A DNA stretch of 64,000 nt from Stictocephala bisonia (taxonomy: Eukaryota; Arthropoda; Insecta; Hemiptera; Membracidae), in the NCBI GenBank assembly GCA_035578905.1, contig JAQJVL010000283.1, forward strand, positions 186,001-250,000, written 5' to 3'. Of the stretch, positions 50,101-62,066 are shown piece after piece (within the stretch, counting starts at the first letter, position 1; each line of letters begins with the position of its first letter). A model generated the notes under the pieces. It did no database searches. It was given only the letters and a program-made list of their open reading frames with translations, and was not told the DNA's origin. A program made the translations under genes and the position numbers.

Positions 50101-53100
50101 TGTAGGGCTGAAATTTTTCCTCGCCAATGTGTAATCCAAAATCATTGGTCCGGGACCAGGGGGCCCCCCCCAGAAACTTTTTTGGGGGTGGCCCCCCGGG
50201 GGCAAAGTTTAAAAAACCAGTGGCCCCCTTTCCCCCCACCAAACCCCAAAAAAAATTAATTACTCTGATTGCAAATAAACTATAATTATTTTTTTACCTT
50301 TTTTTCAAAAATTTTACCAAAATTCTTTTTCCATCCTTTCGTTAGAAAACTAATTTTAATTAAGATTCTTTGTTCATGGACGTTTTTTTTTTAAAAGGGC
50401 CCTTAAACCCGGGGAGCCCGGGGGCCTTTTGGTTTTAAATTTTTCTTTTTAAAAATTTTTCAATAAAAAAACTTTTATTAAAAATTTCCCGGTATTAACC
50501 CGTAAAAATAAAAAAATTTCCCAAAATCCCTTAAATAACCCAAAACCCCCCACCTAAAAAATTTTTTTAAATTTTTTAAAAAAAATTTAATAACAAAACC
50601 CCCAAAAAAAAAAAACCAACCCCCGTCCCCCCCCGTTGGGCCCCTTTTTGGGCCCCCGCAGGCTTTTCCAATCTTTAATTTTCCATTTTAGGACCATCCC
50701 CCGCCAAAGATATTAGTGGGTTAGGGAAGGGGAGGGTTTCCAAAAATTTGTATTGGCCCCTTGGGCCCCGCAGCTAAAGAGCAAGTTTAGACCGAGAGGG
50801 CCGAATTTTAAGGAAGAAAATTTAAATTTTGGCGGTGCCCTTACTAGGCAAAAAAAAAGACAACTGAAAGTTGAGGTTAGTTTTTAATGTTTTTAAAACA
50901 GGATTAGACCCCCCTGAAAAAAAAAAGGCCCAATAAAACACATAAAATTTATGTCCCGTATAAAGGTCCTCCGTGAGTGAAAGGTTGGTAAAAAATTGGG
51001 GCCGACAAAACCCAAAACCCCCATACTCATTCACGAACAGGGGGTAAATTGACCCCCCCGCTCAACAATACACAAACATTTGGGTTTAATTTTTAGTTAA
51101 TTTCACTTATCAAAGCAACCAAAAAATAAAAAAATACTTTTATTAAAGATTGTCCCAAAAAAAAAAAAGGCTTCCTTTGTTTGTCAGTTGACAGTAAAAC
51201 ATTATTGGAAAAAAAATTTTGATTGGGCGTAAGTTTTATTTTGTTAATTTAATACCCAAAATTTAATTTAAATTTTTGCTAAATTTTTTGGGGAACAACC
51301 TTTTTTGGGGGGGGGGGGGGGAGGGGGATAAATTTTTTTTTTTTTTTAAAAAAAAAAAAAACACCAAAAAAAAACCAAAAAAAAAAATAAAAAAAAAAAA
51401 AAAAACCCAAACCCCCCCCATTGGGGGGGGGGAAAATTAAAAATTTTTCAAAAAACACCCCCTAAAATTTCCCCCAGTTACAGTTTCAGGGGTTTAAAAT
51501 TTAAAACCCGACAAAAAAAGAGTTACAACAAGTTAAATGCCACAAAATTAAATTTTTATTCAAAAGGGGTTTTACAAAAACTGAACAATATGAAAACAGT
51601 TTTTATCTATTTAAACCCTGTACTTAAAAGCTCCTCCCTTTTTTATTAAGACCTATGTCAAAAATATTTTTGGTAAAATGTCTTTAAAGAAAGCCCCATG
51701 TCATAAAAAACTTTAAAAATTTTTAAAATGTTTTAAAGGAAACCCTTACATAAAGAAAAGAAAAAAAAATTTTGCATCTAAATGTAAAAACCCCGGTTAA
51801 AAACCCGGGTTTAAAAATGAAAAAAAAGGTGAAAAACCGGATTAAAAACAGAACTTAAAAGAAATTAAAAATTTTAAAAATTTTTACAAATTTTTTTCCA
51901 CGCAAAAATTTTTTCCCGCGATAAAAACGGGAGGGCAAGTTGAATGTAATTTCACATACCCCAAAAAATTTTTTTGCAAAATTCCCCGGGAATCGAGCAG
52001 TGATGGTTTTTTAAATGCAAAATTTTTTACCCAGAATTTTTAATTTCCCCAAAATCCCACTGCAATCTAGTGGTTTCATTTTGTTTTTCATTTTTTTTTT
52101 TATACTGTTAAAAAAAAAATAAAATTTTTCTTCTTTTCAGTAAATTACAATACAAAATTTTAAAAACATGTATAGGGGCCCAATTTTTTATTGAAATTTT
52201 AATAAAAAACGTTAACCCCCAAAAAAACTGGGCCTAAAAATTTTTCTTTTTGTTCTCTCAAAATCTGGAAATGGGGAATGGGGGAATCATAGCAAAAATT
52301 AAAAATTTAATTTATAACCCATTAGTAAAATTTTCTTTGGGAAAAACCAAAAGAATGCATTAAATTTCAGAAAAAAAACCCCTATAAAATACAACAAAAA
52401 CAAAAATTTTCTTTACTGGGTGACAGTAAACAAACAGACTAAAAAGAATTTACGAAAAGTCCCCCCAACTACCCTTCCCCTGACAATTAATTTTTAAACC
52501 CCTTCCCGCCAAAAATTGTAAAACAAATTTTATAAATTTTTGGGCCCGCGGGGTTTTTTTTTTGGGGCCCAAAAACCAGTTAAATACGAAAAATGACTAC
52601 TTAAAAAATTTTTTTAAAATTTAAAATGCAAAATATTAAAAAATTGCCGAACATTGCCCCGGGCAAAAAGGGGCAACGTTTTTTCCCCTTTTTAACCGGG
52701 GGTGTCCCCGCCCACTCCCCGTTAGTTTTAAAACCCCCTTTTTAAAAAAAACAAACCCCTTTTCTCCCTAAAACCAATTTTTCCGGAAACCCTTTTTAAA
52801 AAAAAAGTTTTTGACTTAAAAAATTTTTTTTGCAAAAATTTTTAAAAAAAGGGTTTTTCTTTGGCCCCAAACCCCTTTTTTTAAATTTTCCAAAAATTTT
52901 TTTTTAAATTTGCCCTAAAATTTAAAGGCCCCCAGGGAAAATGATCACACGTTTTCAAAAATTTTTAAAAAGATCTATTAATTTATTTCTACGGTTGAGT
53001 CAAGGGGTTTTCCGGAAAAACAAAAAAAAGAATTTTTTTAAACTACAAAAACAGAATTTGTTTAAAAATACAAAATAAAAATTAAAAAGCTAAAAACAAC

Positions 53101-53240
53101 CCAATTCCCAAAACTTAAAAAAATACAAATCAATTTTGCAATTTGGGGAGGGATTTAAAATTTAAGTTTTAAAATAAAAATAAATTTTATCATAAATAAT
53201 GAATTTTTTAATGATAAAAAAAAAGTGGGGCCAAGCGATT
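46560..53240. other. Corrupted-looking, homopolymer-stretched sequence (part 2)
   Basis: Almost every position belongs to a run: poly(A) of 49 at 47111-47159, C runs at 49399-49455, G/T/A stacks at 51305-51420. GGGCCC, AAAATTTT and CCCCAAAA blocks recur throughout. Open frames (47757-48068, 48061-48462, 49612-50058 and others) follow from this and carry no intact domains. Fragments of LINE coding sequence can be glimpsed. Any real exon here, including the missing end of the takeout-like gene, would be unreadable. Confidence 0.8.
49612..50150 (+). pseudogene. Probable LINE reverse-transcriptase tail inside the corrupted block
   Basis: Across neighbouring frames are SQSHLRYEIFVLKK (compare the HSHLRYGIxxWG thumb motif), then KKTQKRLGGFKRKTVGLKFF and LANV. 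These follow the order of the LQKKxIRIIxGxKxRxSCRxxF segment that precedes the ILTLPSLYI block in LINE C-termini. Homopolymer indels hide the real frame. Its natural continuation, LPCLYIREVI, occurs at 53905-53940, so both pieces may once have been one LINE. Confidence 0.4.
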
Positions 53241-53759
53241 TATTTCCCAAACCCCTAAAAAGCCAAGATAGAGTTGAATTTAGGACAAATATAACAATTT
53301 TGTTTGAAGTACCTAGTATACACTTTTGAAATTGAAGTTAAAAAATAAAACATACAGAAACGTTCTTGTCCACCTTGTATTAAACACGTCCAAAAAAGGA
53401 GTTTTGAGTAATACAAATGTAAAGTTAGTGGGTCTTTTGGCATGTTTTATATAAATAGTGTACGAAAACAGGACATCTCATAGAGGTGGCCTACTGTCCA
53501 CACCACTCAAGTAGATTTATATGTTCGCAAACTGGAATTTATATTTTGGTGTGTTCACAAGCTGCATGACTTTACACTTGTTCGCAAACAAAACAACTGT
53601 TCACACACCGCTGTCACACCACTATGTCGACCGCTGACAAACTTCAAAGACCAGTGTACAACTTGCTCCAAAAGGCTCCCTGGTTGCTATAAAACAAATG
53701 GTTTAGTTTTAAACGTTTTAAAACTAAAACTGGAAGACTTATCTGGCCTAATATCACTT
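53241..53759. other. Ordinary non-coding DNA after the corrupted block
   Basis: Base texture becomes normal again. A TTCGCAAACT/GTTCACA-type motif recurs several times at about 53520-53605 (short degenerate repeats). No gene was seen. Confidence 0.45.
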
Positions 53760-53911
53760 TTGATATTTTGATACAGGCCTGAATCGTTTCTTATCTAGTA
53801 GATTATTAAGTATTTTCTTTTTTGTTGCATGAAATGTGGCCCCCCTGTGAACTAAGTCTGTGTGGCCCCGGGGCAATTTGCCCCTTTTGCCCCCCCCTCT
53901 GGGCGGCCCTG
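53760..53911 (-). mobile_element. hAT-type terminal fragment
   Basis: Read on the - strand, the segment starts CAGGGCCGCCCAGAGGGGGG, then GGCAAAAGGGGCAAATTGCC. This GC-rich CAGGG-starting end is typical of hAT elements. It abuts the LINE coding sequence exactly at 53911/53912. The opposite end would be to the left, possibly in the corrupted block, where a CAGGGGGCCCCCCCCAG-like string occurs near 50157. That pairing is speculative. Confidence 0.45.
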
Positions 53912-54365
53912 TCTGTACATCAGAGAAGTCATAGCTCATGCTGAGAGAGAACAACTGCAAAGAGGCCACGACATACACTCATACAATACCCGCCATGCAT
54001 CAAACTTCCAACTTCCTCTACACCACTTGACACTTGCTAAGAAGAAACCATCTTATGCTGGCAGGAAATTTTTTAACCTTCTTCCTGAAGACCTTAAAGC
54101 ACTGCAAGGAAAAAAGCTGAAATCAGCCTTGACTAAATGGCTCACCAATCGACCATTCTACTCATTGAATGAGTTCTTAAACTGGAGGAGTGCAGAAGAA
54201 AATTGCCACCAATAAATGATAAAAGATCTTAATAATATTCTATATGTATCCATGATCCTTGTTTTGACATCAATTAACTGACAATCAATGTACTGTAATC
54301 AATGTACTTACACCATTGTGATCTCGAAGATTACCAATAAAGAATGTTGTCTATTATCTATTGTC
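53912..54365 (+). pseudogene. LINE 3' end (ORF2 C-terminus and tail)
   Basis: One frame runs LYIREVIAHAEREQLQRG, then YNTRHASNFQLPLHHLTL, RKFFNLLPEDLKAL and KSALTKWLTNRPFYSLNEFL, stopping at 54213-54215. YNTR, FNxLP and YSLNEFL are the standard order at the end of CR1/Jockey-type ORF2. The 3' UTR ends with AATAAAGAATGTTGTCTATT and a short TCTATT/TCTATTG tail. The tail frame is open, but the rest of the protein is missing upstream. Confidence 0.8.
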
Positions 54366-55311
54366 AAACTGGAAGCTCATATACAGTCATATATATATAA
54401 AACAAAAAATTGATGATAATAGATAAAAAAAACTAGTTATAGATATTGAGACTATATCTCAATCAATTAATTTCACAACGGAATCAATTTTCCATTGCTA
54501 ACCATATCAATGATTATAAATGTATTAATCACAAAATAATGTTATTGTTTCATCTCCAAACAATCCAAGTATCCATGGTCAACCTCGTACCTTTGAGTCA
54601 ATAATTAGCCTAATGGATATTTCAGTCTAAGCATGTCAATTTCCATTGTCACACAAATAGATTATCCATCTAATAGAATAATTTCAGTCAAAATTGATTG
54701 CCATAACATTTTCAGGCAACAATAACAAATCTATTGTAAGATTCTAACATGTCCAGAACAATGCTGATTGAAATAAAAATGACTGTTCTTATACTTTAAT
54801 GGTAGTTTTGAAATAAAAAAAATATTATAAATAATTAATTATAAACTATGAATGAGTCGTATTTCAAGTTTATAAATAAATATTTGTTTTATTTCATGCA
54901 AAAATAAAAAAAAGAATGAGAAACCCCCTAATACCACCAAATATGTACGAGTGGGTGGGTTGGTTAACACTTATCATACGTGCGTGAATGGGTGAGGGGG
55001 GTCATTACTACCATACTCAAAAGGGAAATTCCTAAAAATCTTAATAAAATATCAAAGTATCACATTAGTAGGATCAATAATATTTAGAAGTGATGGACAT
55101 ATCCATCGTATCCTGGAACTTGTACACAATTGGTCCCCTAAGCTGGGTGTGGAGGATCAATTTATATATGATATAGATGCACATATCAATATGATATTTT
55201 CACTTAACCAATAAATTCTTTCCTAGCACAATGTACTTAAGTTTTTTGCAAAAAATACATGATTAATAAATGTTATCACTGTAGTAGGAAGTGATATTTT
55301 AGGCAGTGGTA

Positions 55312-55312
<1 letters not shown>
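54366..55312. other. AT-rich intergenic DNA
   Basis: Between the LINE tail and the TA tract. No gene or element end was recognised. It separates the + strand takeout-like locus from the convergent - strand gene. Confidence 0.5.

Positions 55313-55357
<45 letters not shown>
55313..55357. repeat. (TA)n microsatellite, about 22 repeats
   Basis: An uninterrupted TA dinucleotide tract of about 45 bp. The Tyr-Ile open frame across it is meaningless. Confidence 0.97.
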
Positions 55358-55359
<2 letters not shown>

Positions 55360-55667
55360 ATTTATCCTCATTTAGGATATATATTCCATTACCTCGATCC
55401 ATCCATCATTCCTACACCTCCAAATCCAAGGCCTATTTGGGGTGAACCATCTATTTCGTATATAACAGGAACTTATACTCATGTAAAAATGTTATCACAC
55501 ACTTGACAGTTATCTAAAAACTAGTACAAACCCCACTAGAATCCTTCTTGGATGAACGTAAATATGCTATTGAATAAATTTAAGAAATGATTCTTCAGTA
55601 TTAAACTTGAATACATCAAACAATTCAAATAAGAATATATTAATTAATCAGGAAAATAGATATAAAA

Positions 55668-55673
55668 TTTATT
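55668..55673 (-). terminator. Poly(A) signal of the minus-strand gene
   Basis: AATAAA on the - strand, about 28 bp after the stop codon at 55701-55703. This implies a short 3' UTR. Another is possible further downstream. Confidence 0.55.
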
Positions 55674-55700
55674 TTAACTAAGAAATTGTAATTGTATTAT

Positions 55701-55949
55701 TTAAATCACATCTTCTAATGAACTGGTAGTGTTGATTTTCAAATATCTCGTTACTAGTCGGCCAAGGTCTTGGGAGAGTCTGATAGTGCTTTTTGAGTAA
55801 TAAAGGTCGTCACTTTCATCGAGGAGCATATCAATGTCGTTAGGCGTGTCCTGAGCGTCTTCACGTACCTTGCGGTGCAGCTTCTGGGTGTTCAGCAGGA
55901 TACAACACTCCAGCAGAGTGGACTGTACTTGGTCCAGTATCTTCAGCAC
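55701..55949 (-). CDS. Unidentified host gene, last exon
   Basis: Begins after the acceptor CTGCTCAG in phase 0 and encodes VLKILDQVQSTLLECCILLN, then a charged helical stretch with DTPNDIDMLLDES, ending SSLEDVI and a stop. The amphipathic leucine pattern suggests helices. No domain was recognised, and the exact exon fit upstream is the main reason to call it real. It probably ends a conserved acidic protein, but I cannot name it. Confidence 0.7.
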   Translation of the reverse strand: MLKILDQVQSTLLECCILLNTQKLHRKVREDAQDTPNDIDMLLDESDDLYYSKSTIRLSQDLGRLVTRYLKINTTSSLEDVI

Positions 55950-56514
55950 CTGAGCAGTCAAACAATCAGCGAGGAAGCAAAGAATAATCAACAAGGCTTT
56001 GTTAAAAATAGGGAACTTTTGTCATTGCAACGCTAGAATGTTGCACTAATGAGTCATTGATTTAAAGAAACAATTAAATTAATTTCGGCTCTACATTTTT
56101 ATTTTATTTTTGACAGTGGAGAACTAAAATAGCCACATCCAGTACAAGCAATTTTTGTAAAACAATTAAACAATGTTATCCTCTGTACTAAGAAAAACAT
56201 AAAAAATTAAATTATAAATCAGGAGTTTTCTGTCCTTAAATATATAAGGAACAATCAAAATAGTAGAAAGCAACGTTTCACTCTCTAAATTACATAAGCA
56301 GGGCCATAAAATTTTTCTCCAGCTGAGTGTGCATTTAGCAATTCCAGCACATACATTTGTTTTAATCTACAACATAGGCATTTTTAACTTACTGCAAAAA
56401 CTCTGCTAACCCATTAAGCAAATTTTAAACTTGTTGATTCTACCAATACAGACATTCATGTCTAGAAAAAAAAACTGTGGCTATTTTCATAAATAAATTT
56501 TAAAATATTCATAG
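55950..56514. other. Intron DNA of the minus-strand gene
   Basis: AT-rich, with no element recognised before the RTE-like relic. Confidence 0.5.
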
Positions 56515-56874
56515 TAATAAATCTAGAAGAAACTCTGAAGAAAACGAAGAAGTAGACCAAAGGGAGTAGAAATAAACAGGATTATAAATATATTGACCTT
56601 TACGGATGATGTCGCTATAATTGTGGGAAAAAGGTCAGTCTAAAAGGATTAATAGATCAGTTTATAACAGAGGGAAAAAAGCAGGATTGTAAGTTAATGA
56701 GGACAAAACAGAAAATGAAATTAGCCGGAGAGAAGACTAAACACCCCCCCCCCCCTTCAAAGTACTCAACTACAAATACACAAAGAATTAAAATATCTTA
56801 GAGTAATAACTAATGACATTCAAGAAAAGATTTAAATTCATCATAGACTATATGGCTACCAATAAAAGCATTTA
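56515..56874 (+). pseudogene. RTE-like LINE reverse-transcriptase relic
   Basis: Frames give RIINILTFTDDVAIIVG, the RT active-site strand with FADD changed to FTDD. SLKGLIDQFITEGKK and an N-E-D-K-T-E segment follow, then LKYL and R-V-I-T-N-D, all in the order of the RT palm. Stops and single-base shifts separate them. A C run near 56747-56757 interrupts the end. It lies antisense in the last intron of the minus-strand gene. Confidence 0.7.
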
Positions 56875-57100
56875 CTGTCTTAGTGCACATCTATAATACA
56901 ACATTTCTGTCTTAGTGCACATCTATAATACAACATTTCTGTCTTAGTGCACATCTATAATACAACACTTCTGTCTTATTGCACATCTATAATACAACAT
57001 TTCTGTCTTAGTGCACATCTGTAATACAACATTTTCTGTCTTAGTGCACATCTATAATACAACATCTTCTGTCTTAGTGCACATCTATAATACAACATTT
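56875..57100 (+). repeat. 32-bp minisatellite, seven copies
   Basis: The unit is CTGTCTTAGTGCACATCTAT then AATACAACATTT. Copies differ at single positions (TTATTGCAC, CATCTGTAAT) or by one base in the TTT/TTTT run. It begins exactly where the RTE-like relic loses its frame, so it may have grown from LINE sequence. Confidence 0.93.
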
Positions 57101-57444
57101 CAATTCCCTCAAATTTTAAGTCAATTAAAAGTAACAGAAAGTTAACAGCTGTTTTAAGATCTAAATAAATCAGAGGATTTTAAATGTATATTAATAAAAT
57201 ATGCAATATTTACTATTTACACTAACAAAACCATTATAAACATACGCTGCTGTTATATGTATCATTAAAAACGCTCTAGTGACTAAAAAAAGTCATTAAA
57301 TCTTTAAGTGGGGTGGAGCCCAGGTAATTTTTGCATATCTGATATTTTTCCCACCGTCTGATGGCCATTAAGCTTTAAAATGGATCTAATCGAGATATCT
57401 TATCTTTTTCCTAGCTCGACAAAATACGTAGCATTATGGTTTAC

Positions 57445-57770
57445 CTTGGTGACATCTAAATCCTCTTCTTCATCATCATCGTCTTCATCATCTTCACTTG
57501 ACTCCAGGTAACTTAGAGACTGCGCTGCCTTCACCAACCATCGACAGTCATCACATAAATCTTCTGGATTCTTATACTTCTTTGTGGTATTGAAATTGAC
57601 TATTGGCTTAAGAGAATCTGATGATATTATTGTGTTCATTAGCAGCGTACAGCCTTTGGTAAACTTAATTAATTTTCTTTGTGTTTGAGATAGTTTAGTA
57701 GCTACAGGAAGCTGATCTTCACTTGGATGTGTTGAAGACCATAGCTCAAATTCAGATTTTGATTCAGCAA
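57445..57770 (-). CDS. Unidentified host gene, penultimate exon (acidic tract)
   Basis: Enters after TATTTTCCAG with two bases of a split codon and leaves in phase 0 at AAG|GTAAAC. It encodes AESKSEFELWSSTHPSEDQL, then QRKLIKFTKGCTLLMNT, NPEDLCDDCRWLVKAAQSL and an acidic run, LESSEDDEDDDDEEEDLDVT. CDDC resembles a metal- or disulphide-type pair, but no family is recognised. The frame is open for all 108 codons, and the composition is unlike chance AT-rich frames. Confidence 0.75.
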
Positions 57771-57867
57771 CTGGAAAATATAATATGTTGTTAAAGAATA
57801 AATTTATTAGAAACTTGTATATCTAATACGCAAAGTAGTTGAATACTTTAAATATTGTTTATATAAA

Positions 57868-58015
57868 ACTTCACTCACCAGTTCACATGGACCTACAGGC
57901 CTGTGCGTGAGCTTTATTCAACGAGTTAAGTACCAACCGTTAACTCAGTTGTGGATTTGAACCCTGGAAGTTGCCCTCCGCATACTGAAGCCTTTGGCAC
58001 TGAGCCACCACACTG
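57868..58015 (-). mobile_element. tRNA-derived SINE (second family)
   Basis: On the - strand the A box is TGGCTCAGTGCC (57996-58007) and the B box GGGTTCAAATCC (57953-57964), at tRNA-like spacing, followed by a body shared with 20138-20360 (ACTCGTTGAATAAAG.., CACGCAC). It is an intronic insertion in the minus-strand gene. Confidence 0.75.
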
Positions 58016-58593
58016 GCATATTTTACATTATAAACATACATTTTAATTGCTTAGGTTTCTACATATTATATTCATTATCCAGAAATATGTAGAATTAATA
58101 GAATTCTCCAATAAATAATTCTCTCTAGTTGAGCCTCTGACTCTCTAACTGGTGTTGATTGTTGTAAATACTTTTAACTCTGTCAATTATCGGAAGCCTG
58201 GTTGTTGTCTCTCTGTCCATCTCTCAACCATTGTCTGAGGTGAACGGCGGTGGCAGTTAACTCTTTCTTACCCGCCTGGTTACCAGGCAGCATGTTTATC
58301 AGGGAAACATTACTTCACTTACAGACCTATAAAGCTTACATTTTTCTAAATCAAACGCAGAACATCAAGCCTGTATGTATCACCTGGCCATTCATACTAA
58401 TCTTTAGATGAGAAGTATATTGCATAGCCTTAATTATGTTCTCTTTTCAAACTAAGCTACAACAAGAATAATTTAAAATAGCAATTAAAAAAAATTAAAA
58501 TGAATTAGAGTTTTACGATAACGTATTACGTGATTTTCATAAAATCTTGCTAGCCTTTTTCTGTAATAATATTTTTTTCTTCTGAAGTTTTAC
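58016..58593. other. Intron DNA of the minus-strand gene
   Basis: Contains a small GCCTGG-TTA-CCAGGC hairpin near 58277. No other element was recognised. Confidence 0.5.
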
Positions 58594-58710
58594 TAGTTGA
58601 GTCTTTTTCAGGCAACGTAGACTGTTTCCCCACCAGGACATCACACTGACTCCCCATCAACCAGCAATCCTCTGGTCTCTTTTCCTCCTCTGGGTTGTGG
58701 GTAGCTACGT
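58594..58710 (-). CDS. Unidentified host gene, exon
   Basis: After the acceptor ATGTTTCAG it encodes VATHNPEEEKRPEDCWLMGS, then QCDVLVGKQSTLPEKDST. A donor A|GTAAAA at 58594/58593 is the only site seen that fits the next exon's phase. The frame reads on to a stop at 58550 if unspliced. Its first two bases complete the Asp codon begun by the exon at 62067. The hydrophilic sequence has no recognised domain. Confidence 0.65.
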
Positions 58711-61700
58711 CTGAAACATAAAAAATATGTAGTTGTAAAAGTGGATTTGGATCAGTATGGGTTTTGCTAAGTTCTGTACCAATCAATAAACAGAATGCAG
58801 TAAATAAAGTTTGTCCAGTGGGCTTTAACGTTCAGGTGTTGACAGTGTCTTAGTTTAGCCCGCTTGATAACTTAGTTTGAGTGTTGGTTAGTCACTTGCT
58901 TTGCGCTACAATTGCCAATTAGGTATTCTCTGTTGCACTACTTTTTAAAAAATAATTTCCAAATCACTGGATATTCACTTTTTAATGAGCCTTCTTATCT
59001 TCTGATTTTTAGATTAAAGTTGATTCTATACCAAAGGTTCAGTACAAATAAGTACAGTAGACGATAATTGTTTGCTTGCTGTTCACTTTACTTAGTCTGC
59101 TTAGCTGCTTAGTGTCAAATAGGAAACCTAAAGGATTCTTATCTCCTTCAATTAAATCAAAAATTAAAAATCACTTTGAAGAGAGTTATTGTATTGTAAA
59201 CGTAAGATAAATTTATAATTACTGCATGCGTATAATCGTGACACTAAGTAAGGGTGGGTGGGCTCACTATTCTAGTGATGTAAGCCATACATAGGTGTTG
59301 TAGTAAAGGAAGTATATGTCTTATGGAGGTCACGCACCCTATCTACAAGCACATTTCACCTAACCAAAAGGGTTGTCAATATATTTAGAAAGGGACGACC
59401 AAAGGACACCTTTACATAACAGAATCAGTCTTCGTAAAAATCAAATCAATTATGAATCTAATGTTTAAAATTGTGGACAGTCCCATTTCAAATTGTTACT
59501 ATTAATTTTCTAGGTGGTATTCCTTCATATGTAACACTTATAGAATATTCTGAAAGGAGAACCTGGTTGATGATTTTTTTTGAACGAATTTAGAATTTAC
59601 AAGCTTCACCAAGTTTATAAGACTAACCATGTTATAAATATAATTTATTAACTTTATGTTTAATAACGCCAGGCTACTTACAGTTTTATCAACTGGAAAT
59701 GTATACTTTTGTAGCTTGTAGGGGTATGTTTTTATAATTAATGTTTTAACTTTAAATCAAGCTTCATCAAGTTCTTAAATAAAATACAGATTCTGAAATC
59801 AAATATTTTGAACAGTTTAATGTAGTCCAACATATACAGCCATTGTGATTTTCAGAGCAGTGGGGCCTATACATTTTTCAAACCTATAAGAACATTTAAA
59901 ATTAAAAGAAGGTTGGTTTTAATTTCATACATTCTTAAACCTTCAAAGTATAACTTTTGTTATATGTCCTAATTTTTATATTGATTAGATATTAATTTTA
60001 ATTTTCCAAAATATCAATGTGTTGTGATTCAAAGCCAACAATGAAACATGACAATAATATGAGATGGGTGTTTATAGTGTCAAACTAAATTCTGAGTTTC
60101 ATGAAATCAACTTTTGTTGTGCTAGATCAAAAGTGTTGCTTCAGCTTAAGGGAAGGTCAAAGAATCTTTTTCTGACCCAATTCAAAAGCAATAGTTGAAT
60201 TTTTCTGGTGATTTGAGCCCAAGAGAGTGTCAAGTTTCTGGCTTTTCATGAGGTACTTTAGAGTTAGCATCAGTCACTCATCAAATAACTTCCTCTAGTT
60301 TATTGTTATTGAAGATTATACATTGTATTCAACACTATATTACTCATTAAAAACATCTGTATTGCTAAAAAAAGTATTGTAAATTACTTCATACCCAAAT
60401 ATAGTTTTATAAATTTACCTTTGAAAATACACATCAAAACCTCTTCCTTGCAAACATTGCTTTGAGTTTTATCTGTATTAATTTTCATGTTTTTAAAAGT
60501 TCTAAATAATAAATTACAAGTTATAAAGAAAAACACTATTTTGTATGTTTTTTGGTCCTATCCTAGGTTTTTGGTGTGTGTCTGTTTTGATGTAAAATCA
60601 TTTTCCAGCTGTAAAAATATTCTGATTTTTGAGAGTCTAATACAAATAAATTAAAAAAGCATGAAACTCACAGATTTGTTACATATGATTTTAGTAAATT
60701 CCATATAATCAAAATTTTTATATTTATATTCTATGTTCAAACTTAAACAATGAGCATTTTTTTCGTACTTTGGGGTAAATATGAAGGAGTATATGACTCT
60801 ATAATGAGTTAACTAGGTGAGATAAAATTATTCTCAGAAACAGTCATTTATTCATAAGCTAATAATCAAGGCACCAATTTATCTAGAGCTCATCATGGTA
60901 CTAACTGACCTGGAGTTTATCATGAGACCAACTAACCTGCGTTTTTTTTTTTTTTTTTTTTTTTTACCGTATGTTTGTATAGTTGTGTACAATGATGTCC
61001 AAGCAAAGACCTCCCCCCTCTCCAACACGCATCATTCACGCTCTGGTCACATCAAGCTTATCTAAAAATTCCTATTCAACATGAGTTTATAATGTCCCAT
61101 TATCCAAACATCTTCTGCTTCCAAGTATCTGGATTGCACCACTAGTGCTGACAAAACGTTGTGAATGTCACCAGTACATGTATTCATATATATGTGAAAT
61201 AGACATAGAATATGACATAATAAATGTCCTTTCTCAAGTTCACAGTTAAGGAGGTAACAAAAGAAGTTTTTAAATAAAATATTCATTTCCTATCTGGTGA
61301 GATTCTCTAAGACGTCATGGTCAAATTTTAACTGGAACTTAAATTTTAAATTTCCCCTTTCATGTATTATGCTAACACTAAATTTAATGCCTATATAACA
61401 TGTGGATGTATTTCTTTAATAAAGTGGATAAATGGAAACAAAACGTGTAACCAAGAGAAGTTAAATGGTGATTATATTTGCATCACAGAATAATAACTCA
61501 TGATTTTGAGGGGCTTCCCATTGATAGATAAATTTGGCAACTATCATATTTGATGGTACAACTTAACCCCATATATACTAGTATCCAGAACTGTTGAATA
61601 ACACAAGAAGTAACTGTATATTCTCATAGCTAGTGTCAAGGTATACAGAACAAACTGTCTGATGGATTTCAGTTAAACAGCATTAGAAATATTATGTATG

Positions 61701-62066
61701 GGTCCTAGCGCTGGAAATGCAGAGGTTGTCTCTAGGATGGTGTTTGTTACCAAAGTGTAGAATGGTTAACAATGACCTATTTATTACTTAATGAACAGAG
61801 AAGTTACAATCAGGGATATAGTAATAGTATTGTGATTGTCAAAAGAGGGAGGGGCATTATGAAGTACCTGGACTTTTGGAGGGCCTTATCTTCTACAGTG
61901 AGGCTGCATACCTTCACTCAGATTTTCAGTTGAATTTCTGAAAAAATATCCTACCTATTCATAAGGTTAGGCGATATGTTAATTAGAACAGTCATCTTGA
62001 AGATATTACGTGTCTCAACCACAAAACATTGGTACAGTAGTATGAAATCATGTTCATAACAATCAC
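58711..62066. other. Long intron of the minus-strand gene
   Basis: About 3.4 kb of AT-rich DNA. A 24-T run lies at 60942-60965 (an A tail if read on the - strand). The short minus-strand frame at 61062-61286 is not linked by splice signals. CTAACTGACCTGGAGTTTAT-like phrases recur loosely at 60880-60940. No gene was recognised. Confidence 0.5.

Noticed and set aside
61062..61286. Minus-strand open frame as an extra exon of the unidentified gene
   Set aside because: No acceptor/donor pair in a matching phase, and the flanking exons already join exactly without it.
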